A stretch of 64,000 bases of DNA, from assembly GCF_028389875.1 (NCBI RefSeq), contig NC_084677.1:11078017-11142016 (forward strand), given 5' to 3'. The notes beneath the pieces are model-generated. The model searched no databases, was not told the DNA's origin, and saw only the letters and a program-made list of their open reading frames with translations. Position numbers and translations under genes: made by a program. Below are positions 36,501 through 48,114 of this stretch, piece after piece (the stretch's first letter is position 1; each line of letters opens with the position of its first letter). The stretch comes from Rhea pennata (Eukaryota > Chordata > Aves > Rheiformes > Rheidae).

Positions 36501-39500
36501 AAGGACATAGGGCGGTATCCACATCATCCAGTTTTTCACAGTGATTTGGGTGCATGAATAGGGAAGCCGATTTTCCTTTATCGCCACGTGAGAGAGTGCT
36601 CCCTCCAGAGAGCAGTTCAGGCCGCCTAGGTTACCCTGCTCCAGAGGAGCTATCCTCCCTTTATACTTACCAGAGCACAGGTCTGATTTCAGAGCAGATT
36701 CAGCCACAACAGCTAGAGCTCCAGGTTGGCAAATGGATCCTGAGACAGTCAGATAAGGTCCTGTCCTTGACCCTTGTTTCTCATTGCATCCGTAATAATT
36801 TTTTTACTTACTCACTTTGCAGTGTCCCTGCATTTTACTTCTGGACAGTAAGGCATCTCTGACAGCTCTGATTTTTTTTTTTTCTCGTTTTTTTTCCTGC
36901 AAATCTAATCCATGATAGATTGGAATTTGAATTTGGAGAGGAAGCCATCTTGTTCTTCTAGCCATGTATTTATCACAGGGGTATTCAAGGTCTGGGATGA
37001 AATATTGGTATCACTTTAATGACAAAATACTCATTTACATAGAATGAGAATAGGATTTCATTCCTGATTTTTCACAAAGATGCCTAGCAAAATTGTAGGC
37101 TTATTCAGCAGGATCAGGAGGTACTCAGATTTCTGAAAAACAGGACAGTCAGGACTTCTCTAAAGCCACAATGAGAGTCTGCAACACAGCAGCATTTCTA
37201 ACCTCTCCTGTAATGCTTAGATCAAACTGCTTTCATCATCTTTTAAGTGTCAAACTCCAGTGTGAATCATTATTACACACTGTAATGGTATCACAAATGA
37301 GTTTCTTGGCACCTGAAACCCACACTGGTTTTCAGCAGTACTGTAGTGGCTTTGTCATGTGCTCTGTTCACAGATTTCAAGGTGCTTTGCGAAGATAGGG
37401 TAGGCATTGTTATGGCAATTTTACAGAAAGAGGGATGCCTGGTAAGAGTTTCAGTGACTTGCCCAATGTCTTGTTGCAAAATAGCAGTGAAACACAATCC
37501 AGGTACCCTGGATGCAGGATTGTGATTCATCAAAGCACTAAAGCAAGCGCTTAATTTTGAGCAAGAGCTTAAGCTGTTTGGATGGAGACAGGTTTAAGTG
37601 TCAGTTTACATACTTTGCTGCATTGAGTTTTCAGCTTTCAGCAGCTAACTTATATTTACAGCTACTTCAGTTCTCCTGTAAGCAGATTTTTAGATGGATG
37701 TTGAAAAATTTAGATAGGTGGAAATATTTTTAAACTAACTCAATTGTGTGAAAAATGTACTGCTTTGTGGCCTTTTAGCAAGCCAGTGGTCATGCATATG
37801 TTTGGAATTTTGTGTTTTTTTATTTAGATGACACTAGTTACTCGACGAGAAGTTCTTGACCTTTACCGCAAGATATTCCGAATAGCCAAAAAATGGCAGT
37901 CTGCATCAGGACAGACAGAAGAAACTATTAAAGAGAAACAGTACATTATAAGTGAAGCCAGAACATTATTCCGAAAAAATAAAAATGTATGTGGGTTTCC
38001 TTGTGCCTTTCATTTTCTGAATGATTCTCTCCTTGTGCTGTGTTCTCTTAGTGATTGGACGTTAAGATGTTAATACCAGTTGATTTCCCAAAATTCATTC
38101 ACCTTAAGAACGGGTGCGAACACATTATAAGGTGTATTTAGCTTATAGTTTAAATTTCAGCCCAAAATAATAATTAAAAAAAAAAATCAGATCTTCTTTA
38201 ACCTCTTCAGAAGGCTAAAGGATGTAGGGCTTTCATTAAAAAATGGCAAGAAAAATCTTAATTCCAAAAATATTGCCTATGAAATTATCTGAAGCCACTT
38301 TTGATCTTTTAGAAAGCTAGCTAGGTATATCATTACCAGTGTGATGGCAAGCAGAACTCAGTAGATTGTTATGCTTTCTTTTCAAAGCAACAATAATTGG
38401 CACTTCTTTAAAAGAGGCATGCCTTTAATTTTTTTTTTTTTTTTAAGATACAGGCATATCTTGATATTGCAAACTTTTTTCAAGAGGGGCAAATACAGAC
38501 TCCACAGTAATCAAAGTTTTTTTTTTTTAACCATCACAATATTTATTGATATATTATTTTGATATAGGACAGAATTCAGCTAATGAGTGAATTTAAGACC
38601 CACTTTATACCACATTTCTGACTTCAAAGGGAGTTTTCTACACGGAATGATAACAGAATGTAGCCCGAAAGGTCTCTCCGCTTTTCCCCTAGCTACCTTG
38701 CAATATGAATGGGTCAGTGTTGTTTTTCATGGAGATAGTAGTAGTTTACACGTGCATTGTCTTTTTTACTAAGAAAATGCCATGTTTGGGTAAAAAAACC
38801 CTCCTTTCAGAGCTTCAGCTCTGACATACTGTGGGCCTTAATATCCAATGCCATCAAGCCCAGAACTGTTGAGTCAAGGCAAGTGCTAATGTTACCTTTT
38901 ATGGATGTGAAAAATGCAATCTCTGTATGCTTGGGGGTTGCCAAAAAAACAAGCAAAAAAAAAAAAAAGTCATGTGGCTGTACATCACTTACACTTGAGC
39001 TTCTAATTGCTAATTGCTGTACTTTTTCTTTTCACAGTTGTTTTAACTCTGTGTTATCTTAGGTAACAGATCCAACGCTGATTAAACAGTGTATAGAAGA
39101 ATGTGAGGCAAGAATAGAAATTGGACTTCACTATAACATCCCCTACCCAAGACCTGTGAGTATAAATCTAGTCATAAGTCTTCAATAAAATCATAATTTC
39201 ACATCACTGTCACTACACGGCATTTTAAAATAAGCTTGTACTTAAGTGCTGTGATAAATCGGAACCAAATGAGCCAAGTATATATTGAAATATTCTCCAT
39301 TTGCGCATTGGCTAATTTCTTCTCAAATTAAAGAGTCAAAACTGCAATATCATTGCATGAGGTGATCTCTCAGGGACTGCAAATATTTAGGTAGTCTTGA
39401 GTGACCAATGAATCATAATGTGTAGAAAAAGATGGTAATGAAATCAAATGGAATCAAATCTGTTAATCTTTCCACATGAGAAAATAAGACTATTTAATTA

Positions 39501-41153
39501 TATTACATTTGTGATGGATACAATAATTTTCATAGTCTATACCTCTTGTTAAGTGTTCTTGTAATAAATTGGGTCTTGTGAGGTGCCTCTCTGCCTATCT
39601 TGTTGCTCCTGTTCATCTATTCCTAGAGAAAAACCTGCCAAATATTACTGAGATTGATGGAAGTCACGTCTTCTATTGCATCATTCAATATAGTTTCCTT
39701 ACTGCCCTGTCATTTGTGTCTGTATTACTTTATGCTGCCTCCCATAGAGACTTCTTCTCTCTTTGTATTGATTAGTTCACATTGTCACTTATATAGTTTC
39801 CTTATCAGGCAGGTCACAGTCATAATTAATTTGTATCATCTTCATCTTTATTTATAAGATGCTTGCTGAGGATACAGTCACTGCTGGCTTTCACATATAC
39901 TTTGTTCTTCTTCTCAGTGTACAGAATAACAATGCACGTGGCAAGTAATGCTCCTAGGAATGGGCTTAAAATGTATGCTCTGCAGTGGCTTGCAAATCCC
40001 GAAGGACCTCTCTTGTAAAAGACTAAGACCTCTAACGCCTCTCTTGCAAAAACTCAATGATCCTTATTTTTCATATTTTACCATATCTCTACTGCTTTAG
40101 TCAGTGCTTTTACTACTATTTGCAGCTAAACAGCTATCTTAAAGGGTGTCAGCCTCAGCAACAATAACATCTGACTGCTAACACCTACAATTTTCAATCA
40201 CTTTGGGGGGAGTATAGCTGTATGACTCCCACTAAGTCTTATGAAGTGCAAAGACTTTGTCAATCAAAGCCTAAGCCTGTCACCTATTGCTCCTTATGCT
40301 CGTGGAGTCAATGACATTGATTGTGCATTTCAATATGGTATATGTAATCATGACAATAAGAAGACAATCTTTCAGTACATACACAACTTGGAGTTATTTT
40401 GTGGCTTGTTAGCTTGGTATGAATAAAGCACAGCCAGCTTAACTTGCAAGACTTCTATGCAGGAATTTATAGTGTTTTCTGGGTCTTCTAAAGGCCTTGT
40501 TCTGGAATACTGTATGCAGTACTATTTCAACAAATGTTTTTCATCGTTACCATCTGATCTCAAACTACAAAGTTACTAAAGCTTAAAATTTACAGAATTT
40601 AAATGATTGCCAGTGTATTTTACACAATAAATACAATATTTAGGGCCTGAAAGTTAAATCACTCATCACTCTGAGCCAGCTGTCCTCCAAAAAATCTAAG
40701 AAAATAATCTGGTTTGAGACAGCATGGTTATGCTCTCCCAAGTGTGAAGAAATTATTTAAAGCTGCATGAAACCTAGTCTGTAGATAAGGCTTCTTTTTT
40801 TTGTAGCTTTTCAACATGCAACTAACTGGTGGGATTCTGTTTTCTAGATCCATCTGCCTCCTATGGGTCTTGCCTCTAAACAAGGCCGTGCATTTCGACA
40901 CCAGGAAAAACTGAGGAAGTTTTCCAAGCCAATATACCTGAAATCCCATGATGATATTTCGTAAGCCATCATTTAAGATGTGAGGTGTTTGGATTGTAAT
41001 TCTGCAACAATTTTTTGTCCAACTGTGAATGAAGCTGTTTTGGTCACAATCTCACACATTTCCTGAGGCCAGAAGGCTAACTGAATACAATGCATATGAT
41101 GGATAAGGTTGGTCTAGTATTTATTACAATTCAACCACTGGCTGATCAATAAA
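30572..41153 (+). CDS. LYRM1: LYRM1 (LYR motif-containing protein 1), complete coding sequence in three exons
   Basis: Exons 37828-37986, 39063-39155 and 40848-40964 join in phase 0 to give 122 residues, equal to the human length as I recall. LYRM1 belongs to the Complex1_LYR family, small helical proteins that bind mitochondrial acyl carrier protein and often assist Fe-S or respiratory-chain assembly. LYRM1's own role is poorly defined. The L-Y-R tripeptide is at residues 12-14 with the downstream Phe at 17, followed by a basic helix and then TLFRKNKN. The C-terminal third holds the conserved PYPRP segment and a basic tail ending DDIS. The gene diverges from DCUN1D3 at a shared CpG island and converges on DNAH3. 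The identity is secure. Confidence 0.97.
30668..30700. repeat. C-rich tract (G-quadruplex potential on minus strand)
   Basis: Several runs of four or more C separated by single A bases, about 100 bases inside LYRM1 intron 1. The complementary strand has at least four G runs in close spacing, which satisfies the usual quadruplex pattern. Confidence 0.85.
30836..30845. promoter_or_regulatory. YY1-type site GCCATCTTGG
   Basis: Matches the YY1 consensus often placed just downstream of start sites. It lies about 260 bases inside LYRM1 intron 1 and may mark a second start site. Confidence 0.45.
35357..35375. repeat. (GAA)n microsatellite after an A run
   Basis: Six GAA units follow about 11 A residues within LYRM1 intron 1. 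Confidence 0.9.
37828..37986 (+). CDS. LYRM1: LYRM1 exon with start codon
   Basis: The acceptor TTTATTTAG abuts the ATG, so the start codon is the first three bases of the exon. The exon has 53 codons and then donor GTATGT from 37987. It carries the LYR motif (residues 12-14) and the basic helix. The frame stays open past the donor into the intron, which is not coding. Confidence 0.96.
37987..39062 (+). other. LYRM1: LYRM1 intron 2
   Basis: About 1.1 kb, GT-AG. It contains several short T and A runs and no exon. Confidence 0.9.
39063..39155 (+). CDS. LYRM1: LYRM1 middle coding exon
   Basis: The acceptor ATCTTAG ends at 39062 and donor GTGAGT starts at 39156. The 31 codons (residues 54-84) run from VTDPTLIKQ through IEIGLHY to PYPRP, phase 0 at both ends. 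Confidence 0.96.
39156..40847 (+). other. LYRM1: LYRM1 intron 3
   Basis: About 1.7 kb, AT-rich, GT-AG. Nothing else was recognised. Confidence 0.9.
40848..40964 (+). CDS. LYRM1: LYRM1 last coding exon
   Basis: The acceptor TTTTCTAG ends at 40847. The 38 codons plus TAA (40962-40964) start IHLPPMGL and end KSHDDIS. This is the basic C-terminal tail of the protein. Confidence 0.96.
   Translation: MHLPPMGLASKQGRAFRHQEKLRKFSKPIYLKSHDDIS
41148..41153 (+). terminator. LYRM1: LYRM1 poly(A) signal
   Basis: AATAAA 184 nt after the LYRM1 stop codon, the first canonical hexamer on this strand downstream of the stop. It implies a short 3' UTR of about 200 nt. Confidence 0.6.
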
Positions 41154-43571
41154 AGTAGTAGTTTTCAAGGAGTGAGGTGTGATATGAAGATTACTTTGAC
41201 ATCAGGACAAATTACAGCAGTTTCTAATACCGTGCTGATCCATAGCAGGGTATTTGATAGTTGGAATGGAGACTATATATGTTCAATTGTGGTTCAAGGT
41301 AGTGCCTTATATAAGGGTCAGCAAAAAGCAGAGTGTCCAGGAGAATCAAGTAGGCATAGTGCCGCCTTCTGAATTTCTTCCCTTTGGAGAGGGTGAGTGT
41401 TGAAAGGTAAAGTTTGGAATTCCATTACACAGCTAAGAGTAAAACATTGCAGTGTTGGGTTCCTCACGTTCTCATGAATGGATGGAGGGAAAGCTTTTCC
41501 CCTCATAGTAGCAATGCAGGAGTAAACTTAAGGTGCTTTGTGTATCATCACCATGCATTTTTACATAGCTTTTCAACATGGTCAGCACCCAGGCTTTCTC
41601 ACATTGCGAAAAGAACCCTGATTTCTTAAAGTATCTGCAACTACCTTTTCAATTGCTTGAGTTCAGAGGATATTTGTGTTTCCTTTGTCTCCTGTGAATG
41701 GAAGTGAAATGAAATTCTTTTCCTCCCCTCACTGGCCACAAATTGTTTTGGCTTCTTCTGATTCCTTTGGCTTTACCAGGCTGTCTACAAAGTCTCTTCA
41801 GGAAAGTTATGGAAGTTCAGGAAGTATGTCCTTCAGGCTAGAAATACCAATGAGACCAAGCTGTGGACAAGGGTTGCACTGTACTGGGAGACTGTGTAAG
41901 CACAGCTGAGAGCTGCTTTAAGGACAAAGGGCATAAGCAGAGACCTATTCTATCCTGAAGGTAGTGATAGCAAAAAAAGTAAATTTGAAAAATGCAGTAT
42001 TTATTATTTCCTGTTAAAGTGGGCAAAACCAATGAAATCTCATTTTTCAAGATCTCCAACTGATCGGTAAAACCCTAATGGAAGATGGCAAAGAAATAAC
42101 CGTAAAAAAAGGTTAAAACTGATCATGTATGGAGGAGCAAAACAGTTCCTTCTCCCAGAACGTACTTTTAACAGTGAAAGAAATACAGGCCAATGAATAG
42201 GAAAGTACAAGGAAACAATCAGAAGTGCTAGTCAGCATGACAGGTACTGGCTAGCCCAATTCCTGACTACCCTTAATAGCTTCAGTCCACAAAGGTATCT
42301 GTTCCCATGTAATTATTTCCTCATGTGGGAAATAACCTCTACTGAATATGTAAAATGTCATTGTTCTGCCTCTTATTGGGAACTTTGCAAATTTATTGCT
42401 ACCAGGAAAACACAAAACTCCTTTAGCCTAAGAAGAGGGGGAGGGAGTACAGAGACAGTTAAAAACAACATGATTATACATTTCTTAATCCTTCACTCAA
42501 AGAAGTCTAAATAGAGTCTTTTACCATCCTCATTTTGATACACCAGCGTGGAGATAGGTCAACTCAGCCAAACCAAAATGTGTAGAGACACGGAAGCTTA
42601 GACTCAGTCTTTGTTATGAAGCTATGACTTGAAACTTTTCAATTTTAAAATTAATGTGGCCAATTAAGGTAGTGATGCCGTGATTCATCAGGTAAATAAA
42701 CAGGCATGTATATGAGCAGTCTAAATATACTGCCTGTATTATAGTCACAACTCTTTATAGAGCACATACTATATATGCTGTGGATGCTCTAGATAATTTC
42801 TAAAGAATGCCCATAAAAGTACAAAAGATTTACACCGACTGAAAATAACACTATAGGATTGAGTTTATTTCTTAAGGGACATATTATTATGCAATTTGTA
42901 AAAGGCTCAAGTAGTCTAAAGTAATTCAGGTGAGTATCTAACTTGTTTAACTGAAAATCCAGTAACCTGAACTGCAATAACAGCATCATATTATTAGAGA
43001 TATTTTAAAATGCTTAACAGTCCATTAATTTTTCAAAGTGTTTGAGAAATGATGGATTAACTAGTGCTTGATCCTCTTCATTTTCAGCACTGGAAGGCCA
43101 AGACTGAAATTTGTTACAACCTCTGGCTCCTCAGCTGAATGAAGGCATAGACCCGCTCTATTGTTAAGTCTGGAGAGCAAACCTTTCTTTCACAGCCTAA
43201 GTTAAACTCTGTATGGAAGGGAGAACCTGCCTCCAACAGTATCCTTTTGTCAAGCTGTTAAACTACCGTGCTGATGGAGTTTCATAAAAAGAATATCTTC
43301 TGTAACTCACTCCAGCTGGTCACTGGTACTCATAAATAACACCAAGGACCATAGCCCTCTTGCAAAATACAACACCAGGTTCTCTGACAAAGTATCTCAA
43401 AGATACTGCAATATGTCATTTCTGCACATTGATTTTATTTGCAAAAAGATGCTGCCCTAAAATGCCTTTGAGTTCTTGAGAATTTGTAATGCACTGTACT
43501 GCCTTAACTTCCATACTCCCCTTACAATAAATCCTGTCTTTTTCCAGTTTATCATGCTAGTCAGGAGATGC

Positions 43572-43605
43572 TTTAGAATTTCAAATTATTTAGAATTTCA
43601 AATTG
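43572..43605. repeat. Two-copy 17-base tandem repeat
   Basis: TTTAGAATTTCAAATT plus one variable base occurs twice back to back. Confidence 0.9.
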
Positions 43606-44514
43606 TCTGACGGGTTATTATTCTATAGAAATAAAAACCTGAGTCAGCTGCTTGAACTCTCCTGTAAGCTAACCCATAGGCAATGCAGTGGTAATTTGTT
43701 GACATGACATCTGCCCTTAAATATCCAGAAACACCGCTTTTCTAGAAATTGTCTAACGCTATCATTAATAAGGTCATAACTTACAAAACAAAACAATTAA
43801 GCCAAATTCAGCAGTAACATTACCGAGCACACAACCATTTAAGCAGATGGGATTGGCACCTGCTTATTGAGTGTACTCCTTCATGTTTTATATGAGTGAA
43901 GAAGCTCTCATTAAGTTACAGCAATGACCCAATCTATTCCAAGGGAAGTATCTTAGAACAGAGAGATGGTTAAGTTGGATTAAGTCATTCCCACTAATAC
44001 AAGTTTGTTCTTGTAATACATTTTATATCTGGAGAAAATAAAGGTAACTTGGACTTTGGCCTCTTGGGCCCCACTATGTATTGGTCAGAACTGATGTCAA
44101 TAGAGCCATCTTTTATCCACAGACAGGTCACTTCTTTGATCATACCTATGAATTCATTTTCAAGAATGTTAATTACAGGAAGAGACCTTCACTTTTCACT
44201 AATTTTTCTAATCCTATGAGCCAAACATTCTAACTTACAGGAACTCATAAGAGGACAAATTGGGGGCCTTTGCATTGTCTTTTTGCCTTTTCACAGTATA
44301 ATTTTCTCTTTTAGCAGCCCAGCAGTGTCATGATCAACAGGCACTTTCTGTTTCTAAAATGGCTTTTTTTGTAAAGATAAGATTAGAAAAAAGCTTCCAT
44401 CTCCTGAGAAAATGTTCCAACTCTACTGGTCTTTCAGCATCACTAGCTGAAAATCTGTCCCTGCCATTTTTAAAGGCACAAGTGTCTGTTGCTCCCCAGT
44501 GTTTGTGTACTGCT

Positions 44515-44524
44515 CCCCCCCCCC
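44515..44524. repeat. C10 tract
   Basis: Run of ten C, followed by TT and CCCC. It pairs in principle with the G21 tract 55 bases downstream. Confidence 0.95.
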
Positions 44525-44579
44525 TTCCCCAGCTTGGGCTGATTGGTGAGGCTGGGCATTTATGGTCTGCAGTAATTAC

Positions 44580-44605
44580 GGGGGGGGGGGGGGGGGGGGG
44601 AGGGG
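44580..44605. repeat. G21 tract plus G4
   Basis: Twenty-one consecutive G, one A, then GGGG. It is the longest G homopolymer I saw in the window and a strong quadruplex candidate on the plus strand. Confidence 0.95.
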
Positions 44606-44874
44606 TTGTTTAATGTGAGTTTCTCACTGAGAAATAGAAGTACTAAACCTGTAAAACTAAGAATTCTAATACTACTACTATAAGGAACTTCATTTGCCTG
44701 CAAATGTTTTACATTTTAATCATGAAATTAAAATTCATCCAGCTAACAGCTGAGTTGCCTTTTTTCCCTCTTAACTCAGCCAACAAATGTTGTCAAGTCT
44801 CATGCTCTGCCAGTTTATCATTCTTCAGAAAACCCTAGATAAAACACAGCAAATAAGGTTGAGAAGCTCACTTC

Positions 44875-44892
44875 AAAAAAAAAAAAAAAAAA
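44875..44892. repeat. A18 tract
   Basis: Intergenic homopolymer. Confidence 0.95.
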
Positions 44893-47722
44893 TCACAGAA
44901 ACATATCTCTAAGACAGATATCTCTCACAGTAAGTTCCACTGTTTTTTTTTTGGTTGTTTGTTTTTTTGTTTTTTTCTCTTTAATAGTAAGAGCAGCTCA
45001 GGAAATCACATACTTCTTCAAGAATTCAATAACCATGAAATAAAGCAACTTAGCCATACCTGATTTCTCCTGAAGGGGACATAGCAACAGATAGATGCGT
45101 GAACCTTCTTTTACAGCCTTTTTCCATACCTAAATCCTTCAGTCACATCTACAAAAGCTTGAAATAAATCTTTATGTTCTAATAGATGCCTTCATCTCCA
45201 GTCTAAATATCAACACAGAAGAATTTAGAAAATTACCACAATAGCAAAAGCATTGCGCACAATGGAGCAAAGACACTGTATCTTCACAAGAAAAGGAAGC
45301 ACAGTAACTGTGTCATTCAATAAACTACCCATTAGTGTTTGTTCCTGAAAAGACATTAACCAGAAACCCACATGGCAAGCTACCACAGAGTATTTTCCAA
45401 TAGTTTGAAAGTAATTTATCTCCACAGAATGTAATTTAGTTAATACTAGTGAGTCTCGTTTTTAATTCGTAATGGCTTAATTTATTTAGAGGACTTTGTT
45501 CACAAGACTGGCATTATCTGAAGGAGGATGCAGAAACTCAATCTTGTTTTCGATTTTTCAGTTCAGTGTTTTAAGAATTTTCACTGTACTGTTGCCCCAG
45601 TCTCCCTTCCAGCAGTGCCTCAGGACAGGGTATTATCACAGCAGGTAAGCTGTCACCAGGGTCACTTAGAAGCATAAGTTCAAGTCTAAACAGAAGGATC
45701 CTTCAGAGAGCAGTGGCTGAGCAGAGCCAGCCATGAGGATGGATCTGCTACATAGGTGCAGCCTCCCTGGGTCTGCGCCTCAGCACGAGTGTTGCATGCA
45801 GAGGGGCTGGAAAAGGAGGCTGCTGAGTGCTTTGGTCTCTCTGATGTTGCAGTGGCCTAATTAGTGATCTGAAATGTTCAATGCGATTTTGCTTGCCATA
45901 CATATCACCGTAACAGACACAGGTAGCAATTTAAAAATACAGTAATTACAATGTTTCTTCAAACATATGCACTAACTTTCAATTAACTTTAACGATACAA
46001 AAAGTCAAAAGCATCTGCAATATTCCATTAAGACAACTAGCAGGAAACTGTATTTTTAAAAGACTACTTTTTCATTATTTTTAATTTTGATTTACTTAGC
46101 TCTTCAGAAACATAACTCCCCTCTCAAAAAAATCTTATCAGTTTGGGTGATCATGCTGTAACAATAATATACAATGAGATTTATTTATGCTGCACATGCT
46201 AAATGTAATTCCATCTGAATTTTGTTAAGGCTAGTTTTTCCCTGTCAGTAAGCTGAAACACCTATACAACTCTATCAACTTTTTTTTAACAAATATGCAT
46301 TAAGACTTCAGATCTGTCATCTTTGCACTAGTAAAAATGTAACAATATGCACCAAATGCCAACTTACTCTACTGCTTAAGAGGCATCAGATATGGTAGAT
46401 AAAAATACTGTACTAATTACCTATGTATATTATATGCAGAGCAGCAGTATACAATGTACCTGTAGCATAGCTTGCTTACCTGTATGTTACCATTCTTAAA
46501 AGTTACTGGTTTATAAATATCTATATAAAACATAAAGCAGTGGTTAATAAAACAATAATGAACACTGTTTTCTCTTATAATAACTACGCACAAGACAACA
46601 GATAAGTTCCTATGATAAGATCTGCATGGTTTAATTAGTTGTAGCAGCATAACTTAATGATTGTAGCATAATACTGGAACTGCTGAATTATAGCTGTATC
46701 TGACTTTTTGAGACCTCAAGCAAGTCATTAAGATGCTGCAATCTGGGCAATCAAAAAATGAAGAGACCCCAAATTAGGGGATGTTTGTGCTTTTTTTTTT
46801 TTTTAATGTTTGCCTTGATCTTTGCACTTCCCTTGCACTGTGTATAAAACAAATCTAACGATCCACCATCAGTACCTCCTTGGCATGCTGTGGGGATTAA
46901 TTAATGACTGCACAGCTCTTTGAAGATGTTCAGGGCTATTTTATTTTTCATTAATGTTTGCAAGTTACTTTGAGCTTCTCTGATGAAACAGCTTAAAACA
47001 AGTACAAAATAGCAGGTGGTTATTAGTCCAACATGCAAGAGGGCAAGACAAGGAAGTAAAATCAGACTGTGAGGGAAAGGAAGCTTAGCTCCTTTCAGGC
47101 ACCTTATATGTGTAGGTAAATAAGACTGAAATAAAAAATTAAAACATCATGAGACAAGCATGCTGTTCTGAGAAATGGCAGGCTCCCAACACATGTGCTA
47201 TCTAGAAGTTTTCCATAGAAATTCTGGGGCAAATCTTCAAGGACTATCAGTTACTATAGCTTCCTAATACAGCTCTGGCAGTTTATTCTAGCTGAGGATT
47301 GGTTTTATATGTTGTGAGCAAACTATTCTTGTCTCCTCCCTCCTTGACCTACACACTCCTGGGATACAGAAGTGGTAGGCAGATCCAGAGAGAGCTGTTT
47401 GTAAGAGTTGTGGACTAGGTTCCCATTAAAATCAGCAGCAAAACTCTATCAATAATCTCTTCGGACCCAATCTTATAAACAAAGAAGCCCCATGAGTGCA
47501 GCAAGGTGGAAATTCTGTTCATTCCGATCTATTGCAAAATAAAGCCTAGACCTTTGAAAAATGTTTCTGTGCTCTTTCTTTAATCACTCTTCCCTAGTAG
47601 GTGAGAACAGCTAAAAACCAAAGGAAACTGGAGCTGCTTTAAGGTCAGCAGGAAGTACTGATAAAAAATAAATAAATAAAAAAATAAAATAAAATGCAGC
47701 CCTTGGGGAGTAAAGTACATCT

Positions 47723-47728
47723 TTTAAT
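47723..47728 (-). terminator. DNAH3: DNAH3 poly(A) signal (ATTAAA)
   Basis: Minus-strand ATTAAA, the commonest variant signal, lies about 33 nt after the DNAH3 stop. It would give a very short 3' UTR. A further ATTAAA lies near 47,579-47,584. Confidence 0.5.
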
Positions 47729-47760
47729 GGCAAAATGTGAGTGTTTTGACTTGCAAACAC

Positions 47761-48114
47761 TCAGTCATCTAACTGGCATAGTGCTGCCACACCTCGATTT
47801 ATCCAGTGTTTCTGGGGCTTGTCTGAAGGGAGCTCAACTGAGAGAACATAGTTGGTGGAGTGGCCCGTAGTGGATAAGACACCTCTTCTTGCACTTGTCT
47901 TGTATACAGGACATGAATAGATGTTCTCATGTAGAAATGTGGAACTTTCTCCAGGTTTCAGCCAAATTATAGGCAAAGAATCATAAAGGATTTTTGGAAG
48001 TGATTCTCCAATCAGCAAGGATTCTCTATCCCATCGTGCACCTTCCAAGAAAAGGCCTTTTACATATGCCCCATCTTCTGGCATTTTCTCCATTGTATGC
48101 TCCTGTTTCATCAC
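47761..48114 (-). CDS. DNAH3: DNAH3 final coding exon
   Basis: The acceptor TTGTTCCAG ends at 48115; TGA is at 47763-47761. It encodes the last 117 residues, including [35 protein letters not shown] and the terminal GHSTNYV segment typical of axonemal dynein C-termini. Phase 0 entry. Confidence 0.96.
   Translation of the reverse strand: MMKQEHTMEKMPEDGAYVKGLFLEGARWDRESLLIGESLPKILYDSLPIIWLKPGESSTFLHENIYSCPVYKTSARRGVLSTTGHSTNYVLSVELPSDKPQKHWINRGVAALCQLDD

Larger units (their letters stand above)
30573..37827 (+). other. LYRM1: LYRM1 intron 1
   Basis: About 7.3 kb. The first 500 bases are CpG island; the rest is AT-rich. An A run with (GAA)n is at about 35,346-35,375. No other exon is recognised. 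Confidence 0.7.
41175..47699. other. LYRM1-DNAH3 tail-to-tail intergenic spacer
   Basis: About 6.5 kb without a supported exon. It contains a two-copy 17-base tandem at 43,572-43,605, a C10 tract at 44,515-44,524, a G21 tract at 44,580-44,600, A18 at 44,875-44,892 and a T-rich block near 44,942-44,977. Confidence 0.7.
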
